A DNA stretch of 64,000 bases, taken from contig CAIYRB010000102.1 of NCBI GenBank assembly GCA_903928445.1, positions 1 to 64,000 on the forward strand, read 5' to 3'. The stretch's first letter is position 1, and each line of letters begins with the position of its first letter. The DNA comes from an uncultured Pseudomonadota bacterium. GTDB taxonomy: Bacteria; Bdellovibrionota_B; Oligoflexia; Oligoflexales; CAIYRB01. The notes below the pieces were generated by a model. The model saw nothing but the letters and a program-made list of their open reading frames with translations, ran no database searches and was not told the origin of the DNA. The translations under genes were made by a program, and so were the position numbers. This document shows positions 28,948-38,613 of this stretch, piece by piece.

Positions 28948-30927
28948 TCAGGGCTTGTGCGACAACGGCGGCGGTGGACCGACCAGGTGCAAGGCGTGTA
29001 TTGCGGCAGCGATCTCTGCCTGCGCGGGTTGATCCGGGGCGATCTTGGCGTAGTCAGCGTAGAGCCGTTCGGCTTCATCTGCTCGCCCTAAGGCCAGCAG
29101 GCTTTTGCCCATCTCTACCACGACGCGCACGTAGTATGGGTACTGCCGGTGGAGAAGGCTCCATTGATCCAGCGATTCAGACCAGCGCCCCTGCTCTTGT
29201 AGGTTGGTGGCCCAACTTTGGCGGGGTCCATAGGCTGTTGGCGCCAAGCTGGTCGCTTGGGCAAAGGCCTTCTCTGCCTCTGGCAGGCGATGCGCTTTGG
29301 TCAGTGCCGAGCCGAGATTGGTATAGGCTTGCTGGTACTCGGACGCTATCCGGATGGCTTCGCGACACTCAAAGATGGCTTCGTCGAGGCGCCCGAGGTC
29401 GGTGAGCGCGGCGCAGCGATTGCAGTGGGCGAGGGGATAGGCTGAATGGAGTTTGATCGCGGCGGCATATTCGTCGGCCGCTTCTTTGGTCTCGCCTAGG
29501 TTCATGTGGGTGGTGCCCATATTATTATGTGGCCTGGACCATTCGGGAAGGGCCTGCTCGGCTCGCTGCAATAAGGGGATGGTGCCGCGCCAGTTGCCGC
29601 TGTTGGCGGTATCGTTGGAGAAGCCGACCAAGGCGACGGCACCGTTTGGTTCTTGCTCCAGGCTGTGGCCAAATAATTTACGTTCGCTCGACCAGGTGTC
29701 GACGAGGAAGGCGCTTTGCACGGCGAGACCGGCGAGGATCAGACCGAAGACGAGTTGCACGGGCTTGGTTTTGGTCCTAGGCAGATACAACGCCGCCACC
29801 AAAATCGCCGGGGCAAGCATCGCTAGATAGGCGTAGCGGTCGCACACCATCGAGAAGAACTGGTAGGCAAACTGCAGAAATCCCAGCGTTGGCAGCAACG
29901 CGACGGCAAAGGCCGCGAGCAAGATGGCCACCAGTTTAAGCCCTGGCGTGGGCTGTCGCCAACACCGCCAAAGCAGCGCTACGCCGATGACATAAGGAAG
30001 GCCCCCGCGCACCAGCAGCCAGGTGTCGCGCATCACCAAATCCGGCCTGCGGCCGTAGTCCAGGGCAAAACCGACGGGTATAAACGCTTTTTGTAGATAA
30101 AAAATCCAAGCGTCACCAGCGATCAAGGGTCTGAGCGACCAGGGTACTGGTGGAAATGGCCCCTCGGTACCCTGCGTCACGCTGGCCACCTTGAGGTACC
30201 AGGCAACGGTCAGTAGGTGCGGTATGACCAGCAGCACCGAGCGCCAACGCCAGCGCCCTTCAGTATACAGCGCCATCAGCACGAACAGCGGCGGCAGGAT
30301 CACCTCTGCTGGCTTTGCCATGATGGCTAAACTAAAGGCCGCATAGGCGGCGACGTAGCAGCCCAGGAGCTTGGTCCAGGGCGAGCTGGTAGTGCCTTGA
30401 GGCAAGGTAAGACGGCGGAGAAACCAGGAGTAGAACAACAAGGCGGCTAAACCAAAAAATCCCGACAAGACGTCCTTGGCGCCCGATACCCATGCCACCG
30501 CTTCGACTTGGATCGGATGGAGGGTGAAAAACAGCCCACCGATCAGCGCCGCCATAGTGCTAGCGCCAAAGCCCTCAAGCAGGAAGAGCACCAGCACCCC
30601 ATTGGCAGCATGCAGTAGCACGTTGCTCAAGTGATACAGCCACGGCTTGATCGACGGCACCTGCGCATCGCCATCCAGAGCATAGGACAGTGCCGTAATC
30701 CCGGACCAATAGGTGTAGGTCACAGGGATGTACAAGCCAAGAAACGGCGCGCGCCAATAGGCTGACACCGCATCGAGACTCAGCGCCTGCATGCGTGGGT
30801 TATTGCTGATATGCCGATCGTCATCATGCTCAAGGAAGCCAAAGCGCACGGCGTTGCCAAATACCAGCAGGACCAGGACCAAGATTATCGCGGGCCCTTG
30901 CCAGCGCCGGGTCAGCATACGGGGCAT
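28948..30927 (-). CDS. Polytopic GT-C-like membrane protein with C-terminal TPRs (TMTC-like)
   Basis: Multiple TM helices, EHDDDRHISNNPRMQ N-terminal motif, C-terminal TPRs (AYPLAHCNRCAALTDLGRLDEAIFECREAIRIA). Confidence 0.75.
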   Translation of the reverse strand: MPRMLTRRWQGPAIILVLVLLVFGNAVRFGFLEHDDDRHISNNPRMQALSLDAVSAYWRAPFLGLYIPVTYTYWSGITALSYALDGDAQVPSIKPWLYHLSNVLLHAANGVLVLFLLEGFGASTMAALIGGLFFTLHPIQVEAVAWVSGAKDVLSGFFGLAALLFYSWFLRRLTLPQGTTSSPWTKLLGCYVAAYAAFSLAIMAKPAEVILPPLFVLMALYTEGRWRWRSVLLVIPHLLTVAWYLKVASVTQGTEGPFPPVPWSLRPLIAGDAWIFYLQKAFIPVGFALDYGRRPDLVMRDTWLLVRGGLPYVIGVALLWRCWRQPTPGLKLVAILLAAFAVALLPTLGFLQFAYQFFSMVCDRYAYLAMLAPAILVAALYLPRTKTKPVQLVFGLILAGLAVQSAFLVDTWSSERKLFGHSLEQEPNGAVALVGFSNDTANSGNWRGTIPLLQRAEQALPEWSRPHNNMGTTHMNLGETKEAADEYAAAIKLHSAYPLAHCNRCAALTDLGRLDEAIFECREAIRIASEYQQAYTNLGSALTKAHRLPEAEKAFAQATSLAPTAYGPRQSWATNLQEQGRWSESLDQWSLLHRQYPYYVRVVVEMGKSLLALGRADEAERLYADYAKIAPDQPAQAEIAAAIHALHLVGPPPPLSHKP

Positions 30928-31170
30928 CGTCCAATCCTTTGCTCCATAGGAGTCATAAAGCGGTCGACTGGTGATTTCATGATTTGCTGTCTCGATGTTT
31001 GATGTCTCGATGATAGGAGATCTAGGCAGCGTTTAAAAGTTTTTGCCTCAGGGGCCCGCTACAGCCGGCCAAGAAATTGGCCAGAAGGCCAAACATGGCC
31101 TTGACTTCATAGCGTCCTTGTTGCTACCTCCTTGAGTCAGGATAACAGCATAGATGTTGGGAGGTTCAGC

Positions 31171-32478
31171 ATGACCAGGGGACTACCATGGGGACTACTA
31201 GCGGGCCTTCTCAGCGTGACCGCTCTAGGGAGCGAGGTCCCCCAGACGGCGCCGCAGCCGCGCTCGGCGTACTTTTCGCTGACCAACAAAGGCGCTGCGT
31301 TGCGTTTTTACAATCGCCTGGCCAACAATAAATATTGGTTTGTGGCCAGCGATGCGCCGGTTGAAGGTGCTTTGGCGAGCCAAAAGTTGACGGCCCGGAG
31401 CGGTGAGCGCCTAGTTCTTGTCGAGCTGCATGGAGTGGCTCCAGCCCGCCTGCCTGGGGAGCTGGCCCGCATGGACGACTTTGCCGTGCTGTCCGAGCCC
31501 TATAACGAAGACCTGCACATGATCAACGGTCAAGCCGTGTTGTTTGGTGAAGAGCTAGGGGCGAAGCTGCACAGCGCACCTGCCTGGACGGACGGGCTCT
31601 CTCCGCTCCACGCCATGACCTCGCGCGTGGTGACACACCTATCGACCCTGAGCGTCGATCCGGGCTTTCTTGAATCCCATGTGCGCCAGCTGTCAGGCGA
31701 TCAGCCTGTGACCATTGCTGGACGTCGCTTAAGCATCACCGAGCGGCGGCAAGATGATAACAAGGCCAATGCCCGGGCCTATCTACGCCAGGAGTACGAA
31801 GCTCTTGGCTTCACCGTCACGGAAAAGACCTACCGCGGCGGCTGGGGCTTTGGCACCCACGTCAACTTCGTGGCCGAAAAGGCCGGAGCCGATCCAAGCC
31901 GCTTTCTCTTGATCTCCTCGCATTTGGATAGCGTTGGCAACGCTGGTGCTGACGACAACGGCGCTGGCACTATCTCCGCACTGGCCGTGGCGAAGGCGCT
32001 GAAGGATCAAGAGCTGCGCTACTCTTTGCGTATTCTCGCCTTTGACGAAGAGGAGATCGGCATGGTCGGCTCGGCGGCCTATGCGCAGCAGCTGCAAGAC
32101 GAGGGCCAGCTAGACAGCATGATTGGCAACATCAATATGGAAATGACCGGCTACAACTCCGCCAACGATGGTGCCTTTCACATCATCGATTGCAACGAGA
32201 ATACCTCGGCCGAACTCAGCAAAAAGTTTCGCGAAGTGGCCGAGCGTGATCAGGACCTGCGCCTGAGATTCGTCGCGGCATGCACCAACCGCAGCGATCA
32301 CGCCAGTTTCTGGCGCTTTGACAAGCCAGCGGTGGTGTTTTCGCAGAATTTCTTTGGTGGTGACGGTAACCCTTGCTACCACAAGAAGTGTGATAAGGTA
32401 GACCGGATGAATTTCGATTATATGACCCGCATGACCAGCCTTCTGGCACGCGTGACGCAGGAGCTCCTCGTTCCTTAA
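31171..32478 (+). CDS. M28-family metallopeptidase, secreted
   Basis: SSHLDSVGNAGADDNGAGTISALAVAKAL, AFDEEEIGMVGSAAYA, SDHASFWRFDKPAVVFSQ; ATG at 31171 with RBS GGGAGG. Confidence 0.9.
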   Translation: MTRGLPWGLLAGLLSVTALGSEVPQTAPQPRSAYFSLTNKGAALRFYNRLANNKYWFVASDAPVEGALASQKLTARSGERLVLVELHGVAPARLPGELARMDDFAVLSEPYNEDLHMINGQAVLFGEELGAKLHSAPAWTDGLSPLHAMTSRVVTHLSTLSVDPGFLESHVRQLSGDQPVTIAGRRLSITERRQDDNKANARAYLRQEYEALGFTVTEKTYRGGWGFGTHVNFVAEKAGADPSRFLLISSHLDSVGNAGADDNGAGTISALAVAKALKDQELRYSLRILAFDEEEIGMVGSAAYAQQLQDEGQLDSMIGNINMEMTGYNSANDGAFHIIDCNENTSAELSKKFREVAERDQDLRLRFVAACTNRSDHASFWRFDKPAVVFSQNFFGGDGNPCYHKKCDKVDRMNFDYMTRMTSLLARVTQELLVP

Positions 32479-34724
32479 TGAGCACAAATCGGGCTGAGAT
32501 TGTCGATGCGAATTTCACGGCTCGGGTGCGGGATGGGCGCCTACCGGTCTCAAGCCTCGCCCAGCCGCTGAGCTTGGCGGAGGCGGGGCTAGCCCCAGCC
32601 GCCGCCTGTGACCTATTTGAATCCCAGGTGCTCAGTCGTCACCTTGATTTTAGCGCCCGCCTGCTGAAAGCGCGCAGCGAGAGCTTCTATACCATCGGCA
32701 GCTCTGGGCATGAGGGCAACGCCGTTCTTGGTAAGGTCTTCAGGCGCAGCGATATGGCTTTTTTGCACTATCGCAGCGGGGCCCTGTTTATCCAGAGACA
32801 AAAGCAGCTGCCAGGGTCGACTCCGGTCTGGGATATGCTGCTATCTCTCGTGGCGTCAGCTGAGGATCAAATTTCTGGCGGCCGGCATAAGGTCTTTGGC
32901 AGTCTACCCTTGCTCGTGCCGCCGCAGACCAGCACGATCGCCTCGCACCTGCCCAAGGCCGTTGGTATGGCCTTGTCCATTCGCCGCGCCAAGGACTTGA
33001 ACCTCGCCGCAACTGTTCCTGGCGATAGCATCGTCTTGTGCAATTTTGGCGATGCCTCCGCCAATCACGCCAGTGCTTTGAGTGCGTTTAATGCGGCGTC
33101 TTGGGCGGCCTTCCAGGGCGTGCCGGTGCCCATCGTGTTTATCTGTGAGGACAACGGCATCGGCATTTCCGTGTCCACGCCCAGCGGTTGGATCCAGTCG
33201 GTGGCTAAGGGCAGGCCGCTGCTGCGCTACACCCAATGCGATGGGCTAAACCTCGCTGACGCATACCGCGGTGCAGCTGAGGCCGTGGCCTTCACTCGGC
33301 GCACGCGCCAACCGTCGTTCTTGCATATGCGCACCGTGCGCCTTCTCGGCCATGCCGGCTCAGACGTCGAGGGGCAGTATCATCCGACCCAGCGCATCGA
33401 GGCCGCCGAGGCTGATGATCCTCTGCTGCATAGTGCCGCCCTGCTGATGGCCGAGGGCGTACTTAGTGGCGACGAGATCTTAAACCTCTATGAGTCGGTT
33501 CGTCAGCGTGTCGCTCGAGCCGCGGAGCATGCCATCTTGCGGCCCAAGCTGCTGACCGCTGCCGAGGTCGCCTATAGCGTCCTACCGCATCGTCAAGGGG
33601 CGCAGATTCCGGCACCGGTGCCACTGCCCACCGCAGCCCAGCGCGAGCAGCTGTTTGGCTCGGACTGGCGCTATCTTGAGAAGCCGCAGCACCTCGCCAA
33701 ACTGATCAATTGGGCCCTGGCTGATATCTTGTTGCGTTACCAAAATACCGTGGTCTTCGGTGAAGACGTGGCGCAAAAGGGTGGTGTTTACAATGTCACC
33801 ACTGGTCTGTACCAAAAGTTTGGTGCCCGGCGCGTCTTCAACTCTTTGCTCGACGAGACCAGTATTCTAGGAACTGCGATTGGGATGGCGCACAACGGCT
33901 TCATTCCGATCCCCGAGATCCAGTTTCTTGCCTATGTCCACAACGCGGAGGATCAGCTTCGCGGTGAGGCCGCGACCTTGTCGTTCTTTTCGGGTGGTCG
34001 TTTTACCAATCCGATGGTAGTGAGGATCGCCGGTCTAGCGTATCAAAAGGGCTTTGGCGGCCATTTTCATAACGACAACTCGCTCGCTGTGTTTCGCGAC
34101 CTGCCGGGAGTGATCATCGCCTGTCCAAGCAACGGCGCCGATGCGGCGATGATGCTGCGCAGTGCGGTACGAGCAGCGCATGAGCAGGGCCGGGTGGTGA
34201 TTTTCATCGAGCCGATCGCCCTGTATATGACCAAAGATCTCGAGGCGCCGGGTGATGGTGGCTGGTTGTTTCCGTATCCGTCGCCCGAGCTGGAGGTTCC
34301 GGTTGGACAGTGTGCCGTACACGGTGACAGCGATAAACTCGTGATCATGACCTATGGCAACGGCGTCTATTTGTCGCGTCAAGCGGCCCTGACTTTGGCC
34401 AAGGACTATGATTTGAACGTCAAGATCATTGACCTACGCTGGCTTGCGCCGCTTGATGAAGATGGCATTGCCGCTGCGGTTAAAGGCTGCAAGGCGGTGC
34501 TGATCGTCGATGAGTGTCGCCGCACCGGCTCGCAAAGCGAAGCTTTAATAACGTTGCTGGTTGAGCGCTTGGATCCGTTGCCTAAACTTCGCCGTTTGAC
34601 AGCTGATGATTGTTTTATTCCCTTGGGGCTGGCGGCCACGGTCACTCTACCCAGCAAGGAGTCGATCATCGCTGCGGCTCTGGAAATGACCACCAAGACA
34701 CCGGCGACTGCGGTGAGGACCTAG
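32478..34724 (+). CDS. Fused E1 alpha/beta 2-oxoacid (branched-chain type) dehydrogenase
   Basis: TPP-binding alpha part (GDASANHASALSAFNAASWAAFQGVPVPIVFICEDNGIGIS) fused to a beta part (VVFGEDVAQKGGVYNVTTGLYQKFGARRVFNSLLDETSILGTAIGMAHNG); start overlaps the M28 stop. Confidence 0.9.
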   Translation: MSTNRAEIVDANFTARVRDGRLPVSSLAQPLSLAEAGLAPAAACDLFESQVLSRHLDFSARLLKARSESFYTIGSSGHEGNAVLGKVFRRSDMAFLHYRSGALFIQRQKQLPGSTPVWDMLLSLVASAEDQISGGRHKVFGSLPLLVPPQTSTIASHLPKAVGMALSIRRAKDLNLAATVPGDSIVLCNFGDASANHASALSAFNAASWAAFQGVPVPIVFICEDNGIGISVSTPSGWIQSVAKGRPLLRYTQCDGLNLADAYRGAAEAVAFTRRTRQPSFLHMRTVRLLGHAGSDVEGQYHPTQRIEAAEADDPLLHSAALLMAEGVLSGDEILNLYESVRQRVARAAEHAILRPKLLTAAEVAYSVLPHRQGAQIPAPVPLPTAAQREQLFGSDWRYLEKPQHLAKLINWALADILLRYQNTVVFGEDVAQKGGVYNVTTGLYQKFGARRVFNSLLDETSILGTAIGMAHNGFIPIPEIQFLAYVHNAEDQLRGEAATLSFFSGGRFTNPMVVRIAGLAYQKGFGGHFHNDNSLAVFRDLPGVIIACPSNGADAAMMLRSAVRAAHEQGRVVIFIEPIALYMTKDLEAPGDGGWLFPYPSPELEVPVGQCAVHGDSDKLVIMTYGNGVYLSRQAALTLAKDYDLNVKIIDLRWLAPLDEDGIAAAVKGCKAVLIVDECRRTGSQSEALITLLVERLDPLPKLRRLTADDCFIPLGLAATVTLPSKESIIAAALEMTTKTPATAVRT

Positions 34725-34725
34725 C

Positions 34726-35775
34726 ATGCGCAAGACCGCCGTCGTCATTTGTCCGGGTCGGGGAACCTACACTAAGGCGGAGCTTGGTTATCTAAAGGAC
34801 CGACGAGTCCATGCTCCGCCTCTCATTGCGGGCATTGACCGGTCTTTGGCAGCGCTGGGCGAGCCGACGGTGAGCGCACTGGACGGCGCTGCCGTGTTTT
34901 CGCTACGCACCCACACCCCGGGGGAGTTCGCCTCGACCTTGATCTATGCATGCTCGGCGGCGGATTTTCATGCCATCGACCGCGAGCAGATCGACATCGT
35001 AGCGATCACCGGTAATTCCATGGGCTGGTATACGGCCTTGGCTCTGGGGCAGGCACTAGATGAGGCCGCGGCTTTTACGGTGATTCACCAGATGGGCTCG
35101 ATGATGAAGGCGGGGATCATCGGCGGTCAGCTGATTTATCCCGTCGTTGGTCCGGATTGGCGGCTAGATCCAGAGCGAGCGGTGCTAGTTGAACGGGTCC
35201 TTGGCGAGGTCAATCAGCGCCCTGGGTGTGAGGCACATCTAAGCATCCGCTTTGGCGGTTACATCATCCTTGGTGCTAACGCCGCAGCCCTGGCTCTGCT
35301 GATGCAGCTGTTACCGTCCGTCGACGACGGTAAATATCCATTTGTTTTGGTTAACCACGCCGCCTTTCATACGCCGATGCTGCGAGGGATCTCCGAACGT
35401 GGCCTGAGTTTGCTCGGCCCCGAGTTGTTTCGGGCACCGCAGATCCCGTTGATCGATGGGCGCGGCGTTATCTGGCAGCCTTACAGTACGGATCCAGACG
35501 AGTTGCGCGCCTACACACTTGGGCCGCAGGTCTGTGAACCCTACGATTTTAGTAAGGCCGTCGAGGTGGCGCTGAAAGAATTCGCTCCCGACTTGTTGAT
35601 TCTGCTCGGACCAGGCGCCACGTCCGGGGGTGCCATCGGCCAAATTTTGATTCAGCAGCAGTGGTTTGGTTTGATGTCCAAAGACGCGTTCGCCAAGCGT
35701 CAGGAGCAGGCACCGGTGTTGCTGGCGATGGGGCGCCCGGATCAGGCGCGGTTGGTGGCCAAGACGACGGCATAG
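34726..35775 (+). CDS. FabD-like acyltransferase (malonyl-CoA:ACP transacylase family)
   Basis: Nucleophile elbow TGNSMGW and NHAAFHTPM; 1-nt gap from the E1 gene. Confidence 0.75.
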   Translation: MRKTAVVICPGRGTYTKAELGYLKDRRVHAPPLIAGIDRSLAALGEPTVSALDGAAVFSLRTHTPGEFASTLIYACSAADFHAIDREQIDIVAITGNSMGWYTALALGQALDEAAAFTVIHQMGSMMKAGIIGGQLIYPVVGPDWRLDPERAVLVERVLGEVNQRPGCEAHLSIRFGGYIILGANAAALALLMQLLPSVDDGKYPFVLVNHAAFHTPMLRGISERGLSLLGPELFRAPQIPLIDGRGVIWQPYSTDPDELRAYTLGPQVCEPYDFSKAVEVALKEFAPDLLILLGPGATSGGAIGQILIQQQWFGLMSKDAFAKRQEQAPVLLAMGRPDQARLVAKTTA

Positions 35776-35796
35776 CTGTTCGCAAGGCGTCCGCTT

Positions 35797-35830
35797 CTCC
35801 CTCCCTCCGTCCGTCCCTCCCTCCCTCCGC
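35797..35830. repeat. CT/CCT/CCGT-rich low-complexity tract
   Basis: ctccctccctccgtccgtccctccctccctcc. Confidence 0.8.
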
Positions 35831-36113
35831 GTCTCCGCGGTCCAAGGATAACGTCCCAATTTGACCGCGGAACATTGGAGGCAGGGAAAAAAGGCAAAGT
35901 TTAATTTACCAACAACGCCGGCAAAGCCAGGTAACCCTTTAGGATCTCTAGGCTCATTGCTCGCTTTGGCCGGTCGCAAAGCAGCGCCAGGCACAGCGGT
36001 TTATGGCAAAATAGTCCTTTCAGACGGCCACCCTCCTCGGGTATGAGGTGAGAGACGGTTCGCCGCTGCCTCCAGCGCAAAGTGCCAGCAAAAACCAGGA
36101 GAACGACAAAGCA

Positions 36114-36881
36114 ATGGCTGTGGATCAACCGACTGAGTCAGGCCGCCCCGCGCATTTGCGTGGAGCCAATGTCGTCGCGATGACCTTTGACCTGCTTGGA
36201 GCGATCATCCTCGCTTTGTATGGGATTATCCTCGGCCCGCTCGGCGTGCTGCGAGGGCCCATCGTGCTCGAACGCGCCATTTGGTATCTATGGGTGTTGC
36301 TGCCGCAGGGTTTGATGGCGCGCGCGATCCGCACCGCACTCGACTGGCGCATGGGTCACTTTGATTCGGCCATTGCACAGCTGGAAGGTTTGGTTGGCTC
36401 GAGTGAAGAATACTACAAGGACCGCGTCACCTCGCGCATGCGCCGCCGCGTCCTCGAAGACCTGTACACCGTCTTATGCCGTGCGTACCTCCACGCGGGT
36501 CACATCGACGATGCGATGTTGGTTATTATCCGCGCCAAAAAATGCATGGCGATCGACCGCCTGCCTGGCCTTGCCGAACTCGACGCCAAGACCGCTCACC
36601 TCGTGCGTGCAGGCCTTGCCGCTGGGCGTCTGCTCGATGGCGGCGGCTTAGCCACGATGTTCGTCAAGTCGACGCAGACGACGCCGTCGCCAGGCGTGAT
36701 CAGGAAGCGGCCACAGCCGCAGCCTCAGCCTGCCGCGAATTCCCAGTCCAAAGGCGAAACTAAAGCGCATCCCAAGCTTCAAGGCGCCAGTGCGAAAGCG
36801 ACGCAGCCGCAGGCCGCCGCGGCCAAGACCGGGGATGACGGGGCCAAGATCATTCCCTTTCCAAGGCGCGAGTTGACATGA
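36114..36881 (+). CDS. Hypothetical membrane-associated protein
   Basis: ATG at 36114 with upstream AGGAG; hydrophobic region LLGAIILALYGIILGPLGVL; downstream helical and Q/P/A-rich tail. Confidence 0.6.
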   Translation: MAVDQPTESGRPAHLRGANVVAMTFDLLGAIILALYGIILGPLGVLRGPIVLERAIWYLWVLLPQGLMARAIRTALDWRMGHFDSAIAQLEGLVGSSEEYYKDRVTSRMRRRVLEDLYTVLCRAYLHAGHIDDAMLVIIRAKKCMAIDRLPGLAELDAKTAHLVRAGLAAGRLLDGGGLATMFVKSTQTTPSPGVIRKRPQPQPQPAANSQSKGETKAHPKLQGASAKATQPQAAAAKTGDDGAKIIPFPRRELT

Positions 36882-37921
36882 GCGGTTGCGACCTGCGTTC
36901 AGACACCTTGACTAAACCGACCCAGGCGATGCTCAAGGCGATGTTTGCGGCCGAGGTCGGCGACGACGCTTTTGCCGAAGATCCGACGGTTCGTCGCCTG
37001 GAGGAACAGACGGCAGCCCTTCTTGGCATGGAAAAGGCGCTCTTTGTCCCCTCAGGCACCATGGCCAACCAAATTGCTCTGGCCTTGCACACGCGGCCCG
37101 GTGATTCGGTGATTGCCGAGGTCGGTGCCCATTGTGTGGTGTTTGAAGCTGGTGCGTCTGCGGCGCTGTCTGGCGTGCAGTTTGAGTTGATTCCGCGCAG
37201 CGAGCTGCTTAGTGATCAAGCGATCGACGCGGCCTTTCGCGGTGATGCTCTGCACACCTCTGAGACGACGCTGTTGGTGGTGGAGAATACCCACAATGTC
37301 GGTGGTGGCCGGGTTCTGGACGTGGCGGCGACTCGTCGCATCGTGGCCAAGGCACGGGATTTGAATCTCGCCGTGCATTGTGATGGCGCTCGCTTGTGGC
37401 ATGCCGCAGCGGCTTTGGCTGTGCCCGAGCGTGACTTGGTTGCTGGCTTTACGACGGTGGCTGTTTGTTTCTCCAAAGGGCTGGGTGCGCCGGCGGGTTC
37501 TGCTTTGTGTGGACCTGCACCGCTCATTCATCGGGCGCGCAAGCTGCGTAAGATGTTTGGCGGTGGCATGCGGCAAGTCGGCTATTTGGCGGCGGCTGGC
37601 CTCTATGCATTGGAGCATCATCGTAGCCGGCTGGTGCAGGATCATCTCCAAGCGGCGACTCTAGCGACGGGTTTGCAGGCATTGCAAGGTCAGGGGGCGC
37701 AGCTTGAAGTGGCCTATCCTGAAGTCGGGACCAATATGGTCTACCTGCGCTTTACGCAGGGGGCGCCTGGTGCCCATATTCAAGAGTTGGCGCGGCGCGG
37801 GGTGCGGATGATCGACATGGGCGGCGGCTGGATCCGTGCCGTATTCCATTTGGATGCTGGCGACGATAGTGCACGTATGGCGCTGCGTGCGGTTGAGGCG
37901 ATCTGTTTTAAGCCCGCTTGA
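36878..37921 (+). CDS. Threonine aldolase family PLP enzyme
   Basis: DLRSDTLTKPTQAMLKAMFAAEVGDDAFAEDPTVRRLEE, HCDGARLWHAA, CFSKGLGAPAGSALCG; ATGA overlap with the previous gene. Confidence 0.93.
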   Translation: MSGCDLRSDTLTKPTQAMLKAMFAAEVGDDAFAEDPTVRRLEEQTAALLGMEKALFVPSGTMANQIALALHTRPGDSVIAEVGAHCVVFEAGASAALSGVQFELIPRSELLSDQAIDAAFRGDALHTSETTLLVVENTHNVGGGRVLDVAATRRIVAKARDLNLAVHCDGARLWHAAAALAVPERDLVAGFTTVAVCFSKGLGAPAGSALCGPAPLIHRARKLRKMFGGGMRQVGYLAAAGLYALEHHRSRLVQDHLQAATLATGLQALQGQGAQLEVAYPEVGTNMVYLRFTQGAPGAHIQELARRGVRMIDMGGGWIRAVFHLDAGDDSARMALRAVEAICFKPA

Positions 37922-38045
37922 TCTGGCAAATGCGTGGTTGTTGCGCGCAACCAACGACTAAACTCTCGCAGATGACAAATTCGGTCTCATTATTGCAGTG
38001 ATGGCACCGCAGGTCGCAGGTCGCGGCCTGGTCCGATCACTTAAC

Positions 38046-38462
38046 ATGATGAGGGTCTTTATGATGGTTAAATCGATACTCGCTGGCATGGCCGTGTGCT
38101 TGTTGGCGGTTCCTGCATTTGCTGCTGGGTCGGCGGCGACGGGAAATCTTGGTGCTTCCACCTTTGACCACCATCGCCATGGTCATGGCGGATGGCACCG
38201 GCGTGGTACTGATATTGGTCGTGGTCTGGGCGCTTGCAACTACGACGACGCGGCCAACAACGGCGGCTGGGGTTGGGATCCAGTCTCTGGGACGTCTTGC
38301 GCGCCGCGTTGTAACTACGACGATGCGGCCAACAACGGTGGCTGGGGCTGGGATCCAGCCACTGGGACTTCGTGTCCGCCACTGTGCAATTACGACGATG
38401 CGGCTAACAACGGTGGTTGGGGCTGGGATCCAGCCTCTGGGATGTCTTGTCCACCCGAATGA
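38046..38462 (+). CDS. Small secreted protein with three 25-aa CNYDDAANNGGWGWDP repeats
   Basis: Signal peptide followed by three units of C-NYDDAANNGGWGWDP-[AV][ST]G[TM]SC. Confidence 0.75.
   Translation: MMRVFMMVKSILAGMAVCLLAVPAFAAGSAATGNLGASTFDHHRHGHGGWHRRGTDIGRGLGACNYDDAANNGGWGWDPVSGTSCAPRCNYDDAANNGGWGWDPATGTSCPPLCNYDDAANNGGWGWDPASGMSCPPE
38235..38459 (+). repeat. Three tandem 75-bp coding repeats
   Basis: Units start at 38235, 38310 and 38385, exactly 75 bp apart. Confidence 0.95.
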
Positions 38463-38493
38463 TGGTTTGCTTGTGTAGTGAGGAGTATACAAG

Positions 38494-38518
38494 GCGCAGG
38501 ATTTATCCTGCGCTTTTT
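38494..38518 (+). terminator. Rho-independent terminator
   Basis: GCGCAGGAT-TT-ATCCTGCGC followed by TTTTT. Confidence 0.9.
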
Positions 38519-38613
38519 GGGCTATGGAACGGTTCTAGCTGCTGATCATAAATGTCGATACACCTGATTAAATCAGGAAATTCGTCTGTGGTGCTGCATG
38601 CAAGCCTCCCTGG

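Noticed and set aside
38235-38459. CRISPR-like regular repeat spacing
   Set aside because: Whole 75-bp unit is repeated with no unique spacers and is in frame in a secreted protein
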